Source: Desulfofundulus australicus DSM 11792
Lineage (GTDB): Bacteria; Bacillota; Desulfotomaculia; Desulfotomaculales; Desulfovirgulaceae
NCBI RefSeq assembly: GCF_900129285.1
Contig: NZ_FQUW01000010.1
Span: forward strand, 1-64,000
Reading direction: 5' to 3'
Length of the DNA stretch: 64,000 nucleotides
Each line of letters begins with the position of its first letter. Position 1 is the first letter of the stretch. A program made the position numbers and the translations under genes. Positions 8,049 through 16,719 of this stretch are shown here, one piece after another. The notes beneath the pieces were generated by a model that saw nothing but the letters and a program-made list of their open reading frames with translations, was not told where the DNA came from and ran no database searches.

Positions 8049-9173
8049 TTATATATCCAGCACCAGGTTATTGCGGTGGACCACTTCGTCATAATCCTTG
8101 TGGCCCAGAACCCTGGCAATTTCCCTGGTCTGCAGACCCTTAATGCGTTCCACTTCCGCGGAGGAATAGTTGACAATGCCGCGGGCTATTTCTTTACCCG
8201 TCGGGTCACAGATGCTCACGGTATTGCCCATCTCAAAGGAACCCTCCACCCGGGTGATCCCCGAAGGCAGGAGGCTCTTACCGTTTTCCCTGAGCGCCCG
8301 CGCTGCTCCTTCATCCACGTAAATGCGGCCCTGGACAGTGGAACTGTAGGCAATCCAGCATTTTTTCTTTTCCAGGCGGGTGCAGGGCCAGAATATCGTA
8401 CCCAGGGGTTCGCCGGCCACCACCCGCCTGACCACGTCTTTTTCGGAAGAACTGGCCAGCACGGTAATAATACCCGCATGCATGGCAATGCGCGCCGCCT
8501 GCAGCTTGGTTACAATGCCCCCGGTACCCACCGGAGTCCCCGCCCCTCCGGAAAGGGCCTCCAGTTCCGGCGTGATCTCGTGCACTTCCGCGATCAACCT
8601 GGCCCCGCTGTCCCTGCGGGGGTCGGCATCGTAAAGGCCCTCTATATCCGAAAGAAGTATCAGCAATTCGGCATCCACCAGGGTGGCCACCAGGGCTGCC
8701 AGGTTATCGTTATCCCCCAGCTTAATTTCCTCCACCGCCACCGTATCGTTTTCATTGATTACGGGGACAACCCCCTGGCGCAAAAGGGCATACATGGTAT
8801 TGCGGGCATTTAAAAAACGCCTGCGGTCGCTGAAATCCTCCCGGGTCAGGAGAATCTGACCCACGGGAACACCGTATTCGCCAAAAAATTTATCATAAAG
8901 GTGCATGAGCATGCCCTGTCCCACCGCCGCAGCGGCCTGCTTTTCCGGGAGAGTCCTGGGGCGGCGGGTGTAGCCCAGCCGGTGCAGCCCCATCCCGATG
9001 GCCCCCGAAGTAACCAGGAGCACCTCCCTGCCCTGGTTATGTATATCGGCCAGCTGGCGGGCCAGAAGTTCCATCTGCAAAAGGTTGGGCCGGCCGGTAG
9101 GGTGGATTATGGAACTGGAACCCACCTTAACCACAATGCGCCTGATGTGACGAAAGTCCCTTTCCCCGGCCAT
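8049..9173 (-). CDS. proB: Glutamate 5-kinase with PUA domain
   Basis: 374 residues from the preferred ATG at 9173; in-frame TTG (9191) and ATG (9179) are alternatives. Phosphorylates glutamate in the first step of proline synthesis. The amino-acid kinase domain (about 10-255) shows VVKVGSSSI, the TSGAIGMG motif and the NENDTV motif. A PUA domain (about 275-365) closes the protein, as in the long form of ProB that is feedback-regulated by proline in many bacteria. First gene of proBA here; normally downstream of obgE, but a plus-strand surface gene has been inserted between them. Confidence 0.96.
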   Translation of the reverse strand: MAGERDFRHIRRIVVKVGSSSIIHPTGRPNLLQMELLARQLADIHNQGREVLLVTSGAIGMGLHRLGYTRRPRTLPEKQAAAAVGQGMLMHLYDKFFGEYGVPVGQILLTREDFSDRRRFLNARNTMYALLRQGVVPVINENDTVAVEEIKLGDNDNLAALVATLVDAELLILLSDIEGLYDADPRRDSGARLIAEVHEITPELEALSGGAGTPVGTGGIVTKLQAARIAMHAGIITVLASSSEKDVVRRVVAGEPLGTIFWPCTRLEKKKCWIAYSSTVQGRIYVDEGAARALRENGKSLLPSGITRVEGSFEMGNTVSICDPTGKEIARGIVNYSSAEVERIKGLQTREIARVLGHKDYDEVVHRNNLVLDI

Positions 9174-9366
9174 GAACATCACCACCGGCAACAGTATACC
9201 ATAAACTGCAGGCCGGTGCCAAAATACTCTTATTTATGGCGCAACTTTTTATCAGGATAACGTGAAACCAAATTTCGCCATAATGCGTCTAAAATATTGG
9301 GTTCATAATTTATTTAGACAGGGGAGGTGAATACGCTGGTACGGGCACGGGAAAAACCTCCGCCCC

Positions 9367-9387
9367 GATAATCCAGGGAGGATTATC
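9367..9387. promoter_or_regulatory. Small perfect hairpin upstream of surface protein gene
   Basis: GATAATCC and GGATTATC are separated by AGGGA, giving a perfect 8-bp stem 28 nt before the ATG of the next gene, close to its ribosome binding site. Possible translational control or operator; nothing further is visible. Confidence 0.4.
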
Positions 9388-9415
9388 CCAACAAAATTGA
9401 TAAGAGGTGTTTTTC

Positions 9416-11131
9416 ATGAAACGATTGTTCTCCGGGCTCCTGATGGCCCTGCTGTTCTCCGGGCTGTTTTTCCTTTCCTTCACCAACCCGGCTGCTGCCA
9501 GCACGGGCGTAGTTACCCTGAAGCTGTCCTCCAGCCAGGCGACGGTTGACGGGGCGGTATACGACCTCCCGGCGGCACCGGTGGTTAAGGAAGGCGTAAC
9601 GCTTGTGCCCCTGCGCTTCCTGGTGGAAACCCTGGGCATGGAAGTATCCTGGGACAGCCTGACCCGGGAGGTAAACATAAGCACGCAGGAAGGCCGGGTG
9701 CAGCTCAAGCCGGGGAGCAAAACGGCAGTGGTTAAAGGAGAGATGCAGCAACTGCCCTGTGCGCCGGTAATCAGCAACGGCACCACCCTGGTACCCCTGC
9801 GTTTCGTTGCCGAGACTTTCAAGTACCAGGTGAACTACGACGCTTTTAACCGGGAAATCAGGCTGGAACCACCCCTCCCACCACCTCCACCGCCCCCACC
9901 AAACCGGCCCCCGGTAGCCCGCTTTGAAGTTGAAAAAACCACTGTGGCCCAGGGGGAGACGGTAATTTACCGGGATGAAAGCTATGACCCTGATGGGGAC
10001 GAGCTGGTGGAAGTAAAGTGGACGGGCAAGCAGCGGGCTTTCTTTAAGCCCGGGGAATATACCGTCACCCTGCAGGTCAGGGACAGCCGCGGGGCGTGGA
10101 GTGAAATAGCCAGCAAAACCATCACCGTTACCCGGGAAGTGGTTATGGACGAGATTACCTACAACCTGCACAACCCCATCCCGGGAGAACCCCTGGACCT
10201 GTCGGGTATTGAAGTGCTGCAACTGCCGGTGGTGGATCCCGCCACCACCATGAACCGGGAAATGCTGGTAGTCAGCAACAGCCCGGAAATATTCACCCGG
10301 GAAGGCATCCTCTACACTGATACCATACAGGGGGACACCAGGCTTTACTACCATCACATCAACGGCAGCACCGTCAGCCAGCGCGTCTACCTCCTGGCCA
10401 CCAACCAGGGCCTGGAAACAGCCGCGGTCACCATTAAAAGGCAGGCCCTTGCCGGCCCCGGTGACCCCATGGCTGCGGGCCGGGCGGCCACCTACCGTTA
10501 CCTGGCGGCGGATACGGGGCAGGTCCGGACCATATATATCAAACCGGGGGAAACCCGTATTTTAATGGAAGACAGCAGGCCCATTGCCCCGGGCCTGTGC
10601 GTGCACGGCATCCTCGACCTGAACACCGACCGGGAGGTGCAATTAACGATACTGGCCCTGGAAAAAGGGGATCCGGTAACCGCATACCGCAACCTGCCCG
10701 TCCTGCCTCCCGACGGCATACATATCCGGGGCACATTCCCCCGGGCCAACCGGTTCCTCTCCGTACACCTTTATGAAAACAAGCCGGCCCGGCTGATCAT
10801 TGCCGACGGGGATGGCGACTCCTTCCTCTACGGCAGGGACGGGACTACCAACCTGGTGGGGTACAACAAGGGCAATTACGGCGTGTCCTACGAAATAACC
10901 ATCGAGTCGAAGTACCGCATGGGCGTGTTCTTTTCACCCCGGGGCGGGCCCTTTGCCGGGGCGGCTACCTGGGAAGGCCAGCCCTTCTACCTGCCCAACC
11001 GGGGCGTGCTGAACCCGCCCAACCAGGGAGCCCTGGTGGGCATCATCGAACCCGGCCAGCGGAAAACCCTGCGCTTCATGCCCCCGGCGGCGTCCTACCT
11101 GCCGATTAACCTGATCTTCGTACCCTTTTAG
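9416..11131 (+). CDS. Secreted protein: two stalk domains, proline linker, PKD-like domain, large C-terminal region
   Basis: 571 residues from the ATG at 9416 (GAGGTG six bases upstream). In order: signal peptide (about 1-28), two copper-amine-oxidase-N-terminal-like domains (about 32-150) with TLVPLRF in each, a linker of consecutive prolines (about 154-163), a PKD-type beta sandwich (about 165-235) containing SYDPDGDELVEVKW, then about 330 residues without a domain I can name. Layout is that of a wall-anchored surface protein. It sits alone on the plus strand between obgE and proB, which are normally adjacent, so it is an insertion into an ancestral operon. Confidence 0.8.
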   Translation: MKRLFSGLLMALLFSGLFFLSFTNPAAASTGVVTLKLSSSQATVDGAVYDLPAAPVVKEGVTLVPLRFLVETLGMEVSWDSLTREVNISTQEGRVQLKPGSKTAVVKGEMQQLPCAPVISNGTTLVPLRFVAETFKYQVNYDAFNREIRLEPPLPPPPPPPPNRPPVARFEVEKTTVAQGETVIYRDESYDPDGDELVEVKWTGKQRAFFKPGEYTVTLQVRDSRGAWSEIASKTITVTREVVMDEITYNLHNPIPGEPLDLSGIEVLQLPVVDPATTMNREMLVVSNSPEIFTREGILYTDTIQGDTRLYYHHINGSTVSQRVYLLATNQGLETAAVTIKRQALAGPGDPMAAGRAATYRYLAADTGQVRTIYIKPGETRILMEDSRPIAPGLCVHGILDLNTDREVQLTILALEKGDPVTAYRNLPVLPPDGIHIRGTFPRANRFLSVHLYENKPARLIIADGDGDSFLYGRDGTTNLVGYNKGNYGVSYEITIESKYRMGVFFSPRGGPFAGAATWEGQPFYLPNRGVLNPPNQGALVGIIEPGQRKTLRFMPPAASYLPINLIFVPF

Positions 11132-11198
11132 CCACCGCCGCCTGCCCGGGCCGGGCGGGACCGGTCCCCCCACTCCCTGTATGTTACTCATAAATATT

Positions 11199-11227
11199 GA
11201 GGCCTCCCCTTTGCTGTGGGAGGCCTC
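11199..11227. terminator. Shared hairpin between convergent genes
   Basis: GAGGCCTCCC (11199-11208) and GGGAGGCCTC (11218-11227) form a 10-bp stem between the surface protein gene and obgE. The T-run is weak on both sides, so termination strength is uncertain. Confidence 0.55.
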
Positions 11228-11229
11228 CT

Positions 11230-12495
11230 TCACTCCATGTAGGTAAACTCAAATTTCCCGATACGTACCGTATCTCCCTCCCGAACGCCCGCCTCCTTCA
11301 AAGCTTCTTCCAGGCCCATCCGGGAAATAATCCGCTGCAATCTTTCCACCGCCTCTTCATTCTCCAGGTCGGTCATGGCCACGTGGCGCTCGATCTCCCG
11401 CCCTTCCACCACAAACACCCCATCCCGGCGGGACACGGTAAACCGGGGTTCCTCCACCCTGGTCACACGCACCCTTTCTTCAACCGCCGGCTCCGGGGCC
11501 GGAAGCTGATCCAGCAAGTCAGCCAGGCGGTAAATCAGGGGAGCGGTGCCCTCCCCGTCCAGAGCGCTGATAGGAAAGATTTCATACCTGTCACCCAGGG
11601 CCCCGCGCAGCCGCTCCAGGTTCTCCGCAGCCCCGGTCAAATCCATTTTATTGGCCGCCACCACCATGGGGCGCGCCGCCAGGTCCGGGTCGTACAGGGC
11701 CAGCTCCCGGTTGACGATCTCAAAATCCTGCAGGGGGTCCCGCCCCTCGCTACCGGCAATATCCAGGACGTGCACCAGAACGCGGGTCCGCTGTGTATGG
11801 CGCAGGAAGTGATGACCCAGCCCGGCACCGGCGTGGGCTCCTTCAATGAGGCCGGGTATATCGGCCATGACAAAACTGCGCCCCTCACCCACCCGCACCA
11901 CGCCCAGGTTGGGCACCAGGGTGGTGAAGGGGTAACTGGCGATTTTGGGGCGGGCAGCCGAAACCCGGGCAATCAGGGTGGATTTGCCGGCGTTAGGAAA
12001 GCCCACCAGGCCCACGTCGGCCAGCAGCTTGAGTTCCAGCTCCAGCCAGCGTTCCTCTCCCGGTTCGCCTTTTTCGGCCAGGCGCGGAGCCCTGTTCACC
12101 GCAGTGGCGAAACGGGCGTTCCCCCGGCCTCCCCGTCCCCCCCGGGCCACCACCGCTTCCTGCCCCGGGTACACCAGATCGGCAATCACCTCGCCGGTGG
12201 CAGCATCCCGCACCACAGTACCCGGCGGAACCCTGAGAATCAGGTCTTCCCCCTGCCTGCCGTGCATGTTTTTCCCCATGCCATGCTGGCCCCGCTCAGC
12301 TTTATAATGACGCTGGTAGCGGAAATCCACCAGCGTGCGCAGGCCCGGATCCACCTTCAGAATTACATTTCCACCCCGGCCCCCGTCACCGCCCGCGGGC
12401 CCTCCTTCGGGCACATATTTCTCCCGGCGAAAAGCCACACACCCGTTTCCGCCGTCCCCTCCCCGGACGTATATTTTCGCTGTATCATAAAACAT
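11230..12495 (-). CDS. obgE: Obg GTPase
   Basis: 421 residues from the ATG at 12495 (AGGGTGA upstream; the GTG nine bases earlier is less likely). Ribosome-associated GTPase needed for 50S assembly and, in sporulating bacteria, for Spo0A phosphorelay activity. Glycine-rich Obg domain (about 1-158) with GGxGG repeats, G domain (about 159-330) with GFPNAGKST, DIPGLIEGA and NKMD, and a C-terminal OCT domain (about 345-421). Downstream of spo0B with 32 nt between them, as in Bacillus. Confidence 0.97.
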   Translation of the reverse strand: MFYDTAKIYVRGGDGGNGCVAFRREKYVPEGGPAGGDGGRGGNVILKVDPGLRTLVDFRYQRHYKAERGQHGMGKNMHGRQGEDLILRVPPGTVVRDAATGEVIADLVYPGQEAVVARGGRGGRGNARFATAVNRAPRLAEKGEPGEERWLELELKLLADVGLVGFPNAGKSTLIARVSAARPKIASYPFTTLVPNLGVVRVGEGRSFVMADIPGLIEGAHAGAGLGHHFLRHTQRTRVLVHVLDIAGSEGRDPLQDFEIVNRELALYDPDLAARPMVVAANKMDLTGAAENLERLRGALGDRYEIFPISALDGEGTAPLIYRLADLLDQLPAPEPAVEERVRVTRVEEPRFTVSRRDGVFVVEGREIERHVAMTDLENEEAVERLQRIISRMGLEEALKEAGVREGDTVRIGKFEFTYME

Positions 12496-12527
12496 ACCGC
12501 TCACCCTTTTCCAACCCGTATAAATGC

Positions 12528-13097
12528 TTACGGCTCCCGGCGGGGGAAGAAAAGTAAAACCTCAAAAAATTTCCCGTTATCACGCCATATTTCGCCCATC
12601 TCCACCCGGCCGTCCTGACCGGACAGAATATCCTTAAGAGGCTGCAGCTCTTCCTCTACCCCCGGAAAACCGCCGGACGGGAAGACCAGCTGGCAGGTAT
12701 AGCATTCCCCCGACTCCTGCAGGATAATTTCCAGCCTCCGCATCCTGACCTCGGGCGGTGACAGGAAGGATAAAACCCGCTGGAAGGCTGTTTCCAGTGC
12801 CCTGCCCACCCGGGCTCCGGGAACAGCACAGCTGCCCAGGTGGCACCGGATATCGTAATCCACCTCAACCTGCAAGCGGTTGCCCCGGGCGAGGGCTGCC
12901 AGGAAGGCTGCCGTGGCTTCGGGCATCTGCAAGTGAATCACCCTGCCCAGGCGCTCCAGCTCCCGGGCCACTCCCAGGAGATACTCCCGCGCTTGTTCCC
13001 CTTTATTCATCTGGATAAACCCGGAAATTACCTGCAGGTGATTAAGAAAATCGTGCCTCTGCAGGCGGATAAATTCCAGCAAGGACTGCAGTTCCAT
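12528..13097 (-). CDS. spo0B: Spo0B-like sporulation phosphotransferase
   Basis: 189 residues from the ATG at 13097 with GGAGGAAG upstream. The N-terminal helix pair carries the histidine box LQRHDFLNHLQVISG, typical of the Spo0B alpha-helical hairpin domain. The C-terminal part is a degenerate ATPase-like fold with no ATP-binding motifs visible. Spo0B passes phosphate from Spo0F to Spo0A in the phosphorelay. Position before obgE and after rpmA matches Bacillus, which supports the assignment despite low expected sequence similarity. Confidence 0.85.
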   Translation of the reverse strand: MELQSLLEFIRLQRHDFLNHLQVISGFIQMNKGEQAREYLLGVARELERLGRVIHLQMPEATAAFLAALARGNRLQVEVDYDIRCHLGSCAVPGARVGRALETAFQRVLSFLSPPEVRMRRLEIILQESGECYTCQLVFPSGGFPGVEEELQPLKDILSGQDGRVEMGEIWRDNGKFFEVLLFFPRREP

Positions 13098-13183
13098 AAA
13101 ATAACTTCCTCCAGCCATCAAATTCTAGAGATTAACATTTTCTATACAGAACAGGCAATCCCTGCCGTTCATTGAAAATAGCT

Positions 13184-13212
13184 AAAAAATAAGGCCAGCC
13201 TTAGAGCTGGCC
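13184..13212 (-). terminator. Terminator after rpmA
   Basis: GGCCAGC and GCTGGCC arms around a 6-nt loop, followed on the minus strand by TTATTTTTTA. It separates the rplU-rpmA unit from spo0B-obgE. Confidence 0.75.
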
Positions 13213-13228
13213 CGGTTAGCCGTTTTTT

Positions 13229-13495
13229 TTAAGCCTGTGCCGCCACCGGTATCACGCTGACCTGCTTTTTATCGCGCCCCTTGCGCTGGAAGGAAACCAC
13301 GCCGTCCACCAGAGCAAACAGGGTATCGTCGCCGCCCTTGCCCACATTACGCCCCGGGTGAATACGGGTTCCCCGCTGCCGGACCAGGATGCTTCCGGCG
13401 GTGACAAACTGGCCGTCCTGGCGCTTTACGCCAAGAAACTTGGGATTGGAATCCCGGCCGTTCCGTGAGCTGCCTACACCTTTTTTATGCGCCAT
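13229..13495 (-). CDS. rpmA: 50S ribosomal protein L27, non-extended form
   Basis: 88 residues from the ATG at 13495, with GGAGGTGA upstream. It starts [19 protein letters not shown], the mature L27 sequence whose flexible N-terminus reaches the peptidyl transferase centre. Many Firmicutes encode an extra N-terminal peptide removed by the protease Prp, whose gene lies between rplU and rpmA. Here both the extension and the prp gene are absent: the rplU-rpmA gap is only 42 nt. Confidence 0.96.
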   Translation of the reverse strand: MAHKKGVGSSRNGRDSNPKFLGVKRQDGQFVTAGSILVRQRGTRIHPGRNVGKGGDDTLFALVDGVVSFQRKGRDKKQVSVIPVAAQA

Positions 13496-13537
13496 AAAAC
13501 TCACCTCCTGCTGTAGGACGGTACGGGCAAATTCACC

Positions 13538-13849
13538 TCAAGCTTCGATTTTTTCCACCACAACTTCGGTAAAAGGCTGCCTGTGGCCTTTTTTGCGGCG
13601 GTAATTCTTCTTGGGCTTGTACTTGAAAACAATAATCTTGGGACCCCGGCCGTGGCGCAGGGCCTTTAAAACCACCCTGGCTCCTTCTACCACCGGATTG
13701 CCCACGCGGAGCTCCCCATCCTTTTCCACGGCCAGCACCCGGTCGATTTCCACCACTTCACCGGGCTCCACCGCCAGTTTTTCCACCAGCAGCTTATCAC
13801 CTTCACGTACCCGGTACTGTTTACCGCCTGTAGCAATGATGGCGTACAA
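13538..13849 (-). CDS. rplU: 50S ribosomal protein L21
   Basis: 103 residues, typical L21 length, starting [13 protein letters not shown] and ending in the [10 protein letters not shown] region that contacts rRNA. Initiation is at a TTG (13849) with GGGGAGG upstream; no ATG is available in the right place. First gene of rplU-rpmA, preceded by its own promoter and a leader of about 105 nt. Confidence 0.97.
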   Translation of the reverse strand: MYAIIATGGKQYRVREGDKLLVEKLAVEPGEVVEIDRVLAVEKDGELRVGNPVVEGARVVLKALRHGRGPKIIVFKYKPKKNYRRKKGHRQPFTEVVVEKIEA

Positions 13850-13989
13850 GATTTAAAACCTCCCCTTTTCAGGTCTCGCCGAAAGCAGGTAGGGCACCGG
13901 CCCTTTTACCAAAACCCCTTTCGTGCGGTTGCGGCAGCGCGAAAACTGCCTACGGTATAACATTTTAACACAACCGGTAGTTTTGTCAA
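13850..13989 (-). promoter_or_regulatory. rplU promoter and L21-type leader
   Basis: On the minus strand TTGACA (13989-13984), 16 nt, TAAAAT (13967-13962) gives a start near 13955. The following leader of about 105 nt is GC-rich and foldable and occupies the position of the known L21 leader of Firmicutes, which is thought to let L21 regulate its own operon. I infer the leader identity from position and size, not from a covariance match. Confidence 0.6.
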
Positions 13990-14031
13990 GCAACACGGGA
14001 ATTTACGTAAATGTTCAGTAACCCGGCTATG

Positions 14032-14286
14032 GTGCCGTGTTGTCCACGCTCGCTCCGGTGCTCCGCGTAAGATACGCACCGCGGCTCGCTTCGGACCGGA
14101 CTAGCGGCGCTGCAAAGGCGGCAAGGCATTTGTACCTTACTGTCATCTTTTTGTCATTTCAGTAAGTAACCTTTTCTAAAGCTACATTTCGGTGCCGCTG
14201 GTTTCGCGCCGCGGTCCGGTTACCCTCGCTTTGCCGGGTGCTGTTACCAGCGCTCCGCAAGTCGCTCGCTTTGGACAACGCGGCAC
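14032..14286. repeat. GC-rich non-coding element with terminal inverted repeats
   Basis: GTGCCGTGTTGTCC (14032-14045) and GGACAACGCGGCAC (14273-14286) are inverted copies with one difference. Inside lie further inverted segments, including TTACTG / CAGTAA near the centre and several CTCGCT and GGACCGG motifs on both sides, so the whole 255 bp can fold into a branched hairpin. No gene is present. It fills the gap between the rplU promoter and RNase G. It looks like a small non-autonomous mobile element or a decayed structured insertion. Confidence 0.6.
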
Positions 14287-14324
14287 AGCGCCGATGGTAG
14301 CGGCTTTATTGAACAATTACGGAA

Positions 14325-16004
14325 TTACTTCACCAGCCGGGCCCGGGCATAGGTGCGGTAGACCTTGCTTACTTCCACGGGGACCGTTTCACCCACCAGG
14401 GAACCAGCCCCTTCGATATCCAGGATGAAACCGTCAATGCGGGCAATGCCGTCGTTGGTATTGGAGATATGGGGTTCCTCCACCTTGACCTCCAGCACCT
14501 GCCCCGGCTTGACCGGGAGGGTGCAGGCAATGGCTTCTTCCTTGTTGTAAAGCGGCCGGATGCTTACCGATTCGATATGCTGCCCCTGGGAACCGCGGAT
14601 GTAGAGGTTCTTGCCCGTTTTCTGCTCCAGCTCCCGCAGGTTGACGCCGCCGCTGCCGATCAGCCGGGCAGCCACCAGGGGATGTGCCTCCACCAGAATA
14701 GTGTCGGCACTGGTCCGACGGGCCAGCTCAATGATGCGGTTTTTAAAATGAATGCCCACCGTTTCTTCCGAAAGCACCTTGCCCCGCCCGTCGCAGTACG
14801 GGCAGGGGCGCTGCAGCACCTCGGAAAGGCTGGGGCGGACCTTCTTCCTGGTCATCTCCACCAGCCCCAGCTGGGTAATCCCCAGGATATTGGTTTTTGT
14901 CTTATCTTTCCTGATTTCTTCTTCCAGAACTTTTAAAACCTGCCGCCGGTGACCTTCCTGCTGCATGTCGATAAAGTCGATAATGATAATGCCGCCTATA
15001 TTGCGCAGGCGCAGCTGGCGGGCGATTTCCACCGCCGCATCCAGGTTGGTCCTCAGCACCGTATCTTCCAGGTTGGTGCTGCCCACGTACTTGCCCGTAT
15101 TAACATCAATCACGGTCAGGGCCTCGGCCTGGTCGATGACCAGGTAGCCGCCGCACTTGAGCCAGACCTTGCGCTTGAGCGCCCGCTCAATTTCCTGTTC
15201 AATGCCGTAATCCTGAAAGATGTTTTCCCTTTCCTCCAGGAACACCTTGTATTTCAGCTTTGGCGAAGTGATATCCAAAAGCTCCATGATTTTTTCATAC
15301 TCGGAGCGGGAGTCCACCGTCAGGCGGTCCACATCCTCGGTAAAAACATCCCGCAGGATGCGCTGGATCAGTTCCAGGTCCCGGTGAATGAGGTTGGGTA
15401 CCGGCCCCCGGCTGGCCCGCTGGAGGATCTTCTGCCAGAGCCGGGTCAGCATATGCACGTCCTGGGCAATATCCTCCTCGCCTACCCCTTCGGCCACCGT
15501 GCGGACGATCAATCCCATGCCCTCGGGTTTGAAACGGGCAGCCAGCTCCTTTAACCTTTCCCGCTCCCGCTCCTGCTCAATGCGGCGGGAAATGCCGATG
15601 TAATCCATGGTGGGCATCAGGACCACGTAACGTCCGGGAAGGGTGACGTGCGTGGTCACCCGCGGCCCCTTGTTACCTATAGGCTCCTTAACAATCTGGA
15701 CGATTACTTCCTGGCCCTTTTTCAAAACGTCCGCAATGCTGGCCCCCAGCCCGTGGTGAAAACCATTACCCCCCCGGGACGGCAGGGCGTCCTCCACGTA
15801 CAAAAAGGCGTTCCTGTCCAGGCCGATGTCCACAAAGGCCGCCTGCATGCCGGGCAGAACGTTTTCCACCCGGCCGCGAAAGATATTGCCCACCAGGCGC
15901 TGCTGGGACGAACGCTCAATGTACATTTCCACCAGCACCCGGTCTTCCAGCACCGCTACCCGGGTTTCTTCTTCGCCCACGTTAATGACAATTTCTTTAT
16001 ACAA
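14325..16004 (-). CDS. rng: Ribonuclease E/G family protein with C-terminal TRAM domain
   Basis: 559 residues from a TTG start at 16004 (AGAAGG eight bases upstream; another TTG six bases earlier is too close). Endoribonuclease for rRNA/mRNA processing. The S1 domain is at about 35-120. The catalytic core has Asp in TVIDVNTGK (about 299) and in GGIIIIDFIDM (about 342). The zinc-link CPYC that holds the dimer is near 401-404. The final 65 residues (about 495-559: GQVLEVKVEE, NDGIARIDGF, GETVPVEVSKV) resemble a TRAM RNA-binding domain, which is not part of classical RNase G. It follows the DUF2344 gene with a gap of about 20 nt. Confidence 0.92.
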   Translation of the reverse strand: MYKEIVINVGEEETRVAVLEDRVLVEMYIERSSQQRLVGNIFRGRVENVLPGMQAAFVDIGLDRNAFLYVEDALPSRGGNGFHHGLGASIADVLKKGQEVIVQIVKEPIGNKGPRVTTHVTLPGRYVVLMPTMDYIGISRRIEQERERERLKELAARFKPEGMGLIVRTVAEGVGEEDIAQDVHMLTRLWQKILQRASRGPVPNLIHRDLELIQRILRDVFTEDVDRLTVDSRSEYEKIMELLDITSPKLKYKVFLEERENIFQDYGIEQEIERALKRKVWLKCGGYLVIDQAEALTVIDVNTGKYVGSTNLEDTVLRTNLDAAVEIARQLRLRNIGGIIIIDFIDMQQEGHRRQVLKVLEEEIRKDKTKTNILGITQLGLVEMTRKKVRPSLSEVLQRPCPYCDGRGKVLSEETVGIHFKNRIIELARRTSADTILVEAHPLVAARLIGSGGVNLRELEQKTGKNLYIRGSQGQHIESVSIRPLYNKEEAIACTLPVKPGQVLEVKVEEPHISNTNDGIARIDGFILDIEGAGSLVGETVPVEVSKVYRTYARARLVK

Positions 16005-16024
16005 AACCAAAACCTTCTTTCAAA

Positions 16025-16693
16025 TTAACCTCCACAGTACAAACCTGTTCTGCTTACCCCCGGCTGCTCGTCCGCAACCGGAAGCCCGAACCGTTCCGCC
16101 AGCACCTGCACCACCTCTTCGGGGCGCACGGTTGCGCGGCTGCCCACGGCAAGGCACATCTCCAGCGTAACCCGGTTCCCTTCCACCCGGCCGGACAGGG
16201 CGTGGATACCCGGGCGGATATCCAGGGTCTTTTCCTTTTTATCCCCGGAACGGCGGGTAATGATGATCTCAGGTAAGGCCAGCAGGCCGTCAATGATTTT
16301 CCGCAGGTCCTCCGGGGTGATTGCCCGTACCAGGCGCAGGTCCACCCGGTAGGTAGCTTTCTCCAGGGTGGCCATTAACGCCGGCGCATCCTCGGGAATG
16401 GACCAGACCCGGGTAACCTCAAGGCCCCCGGGAAGCTGCTCGTTCAGGCGTCCTTTGATCTCGTCCTCCGGGAGCGCGGTAACCAGCTCCAGGTCCAGGT
16501 ATTCCCTTTCGCCCATCACTCCCACCGGCAGTGGCGCCCCCAGGCTGAAGCGGGGATGGGGGTTGAAGCCCCGGGAAAAGGCCAGGGGCAGGCCGGCCCG
16601 GCGCATGGCCCGCTCCAGGGTGCGCACCAGGTCCAGGTGGGAGATGAAGCGGGCCATCCCTTCCTTGCGGTATTCAATCCGGTAACGGGGCAA
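16025..16693 (-). CDS. TIGR03936 / DUF2344 radical-SAM-linked protein
   Basis: 222 residues from a TTG at 16693 (AGGAGGT upstream), chosen over a GTG at 16711. Contains the family signature RYRIEYRKEGMARFISHLDLVRTLERAMRRAG and GFNPHPRFSLGAPLPVG. Proteins of this family occur directly after, or fused to, the TIGR03960 radical SAM protein, as here (26-nt gap). The role is not established; pairing with RNase E/G and ribosomal genes suggests RNA or ribosome modification. Confident as a family, not as a function. Confidence 0.9.
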   Translation of the reverse strand: MPRYRIEYRKEGMARFISHLDLVRTLERAMRRAGLPLAFSRGFNPHPRFSLGAPLPVGVMGEREYLDLELVTALPEDEIKGRLNEQLPGGLEVTRVWSIPEDAPALMATLEKATYRVDLRLVRAITPEDLRKIIDGLLALPEIIITRRSGDKKEKTLDIRPGIHALSGRVEGNRVTLEMCLAVGSRATVRPEEVVQVLAERFGLPVADEQPGVSRTGLYCGG

Positions 16694-16719
16694 AATGGCT
16701 ACCTCCTCCACAGCTTTCC

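Noticed and set aside
7206-8813. 535-codon open frame on the plus strand opposite proA/proB
   Set aside because: Third-position GC bias on the opposite strand creates long antisense frames. The protein is rich in His, Pro, Gln and Gly, has no domain, and proA/proB are certain.
11197-12618. 473-codon plus-strand frame opposite obgE
   Set aside because: Shadow of obgE with the same biased composition and no ribosome site.
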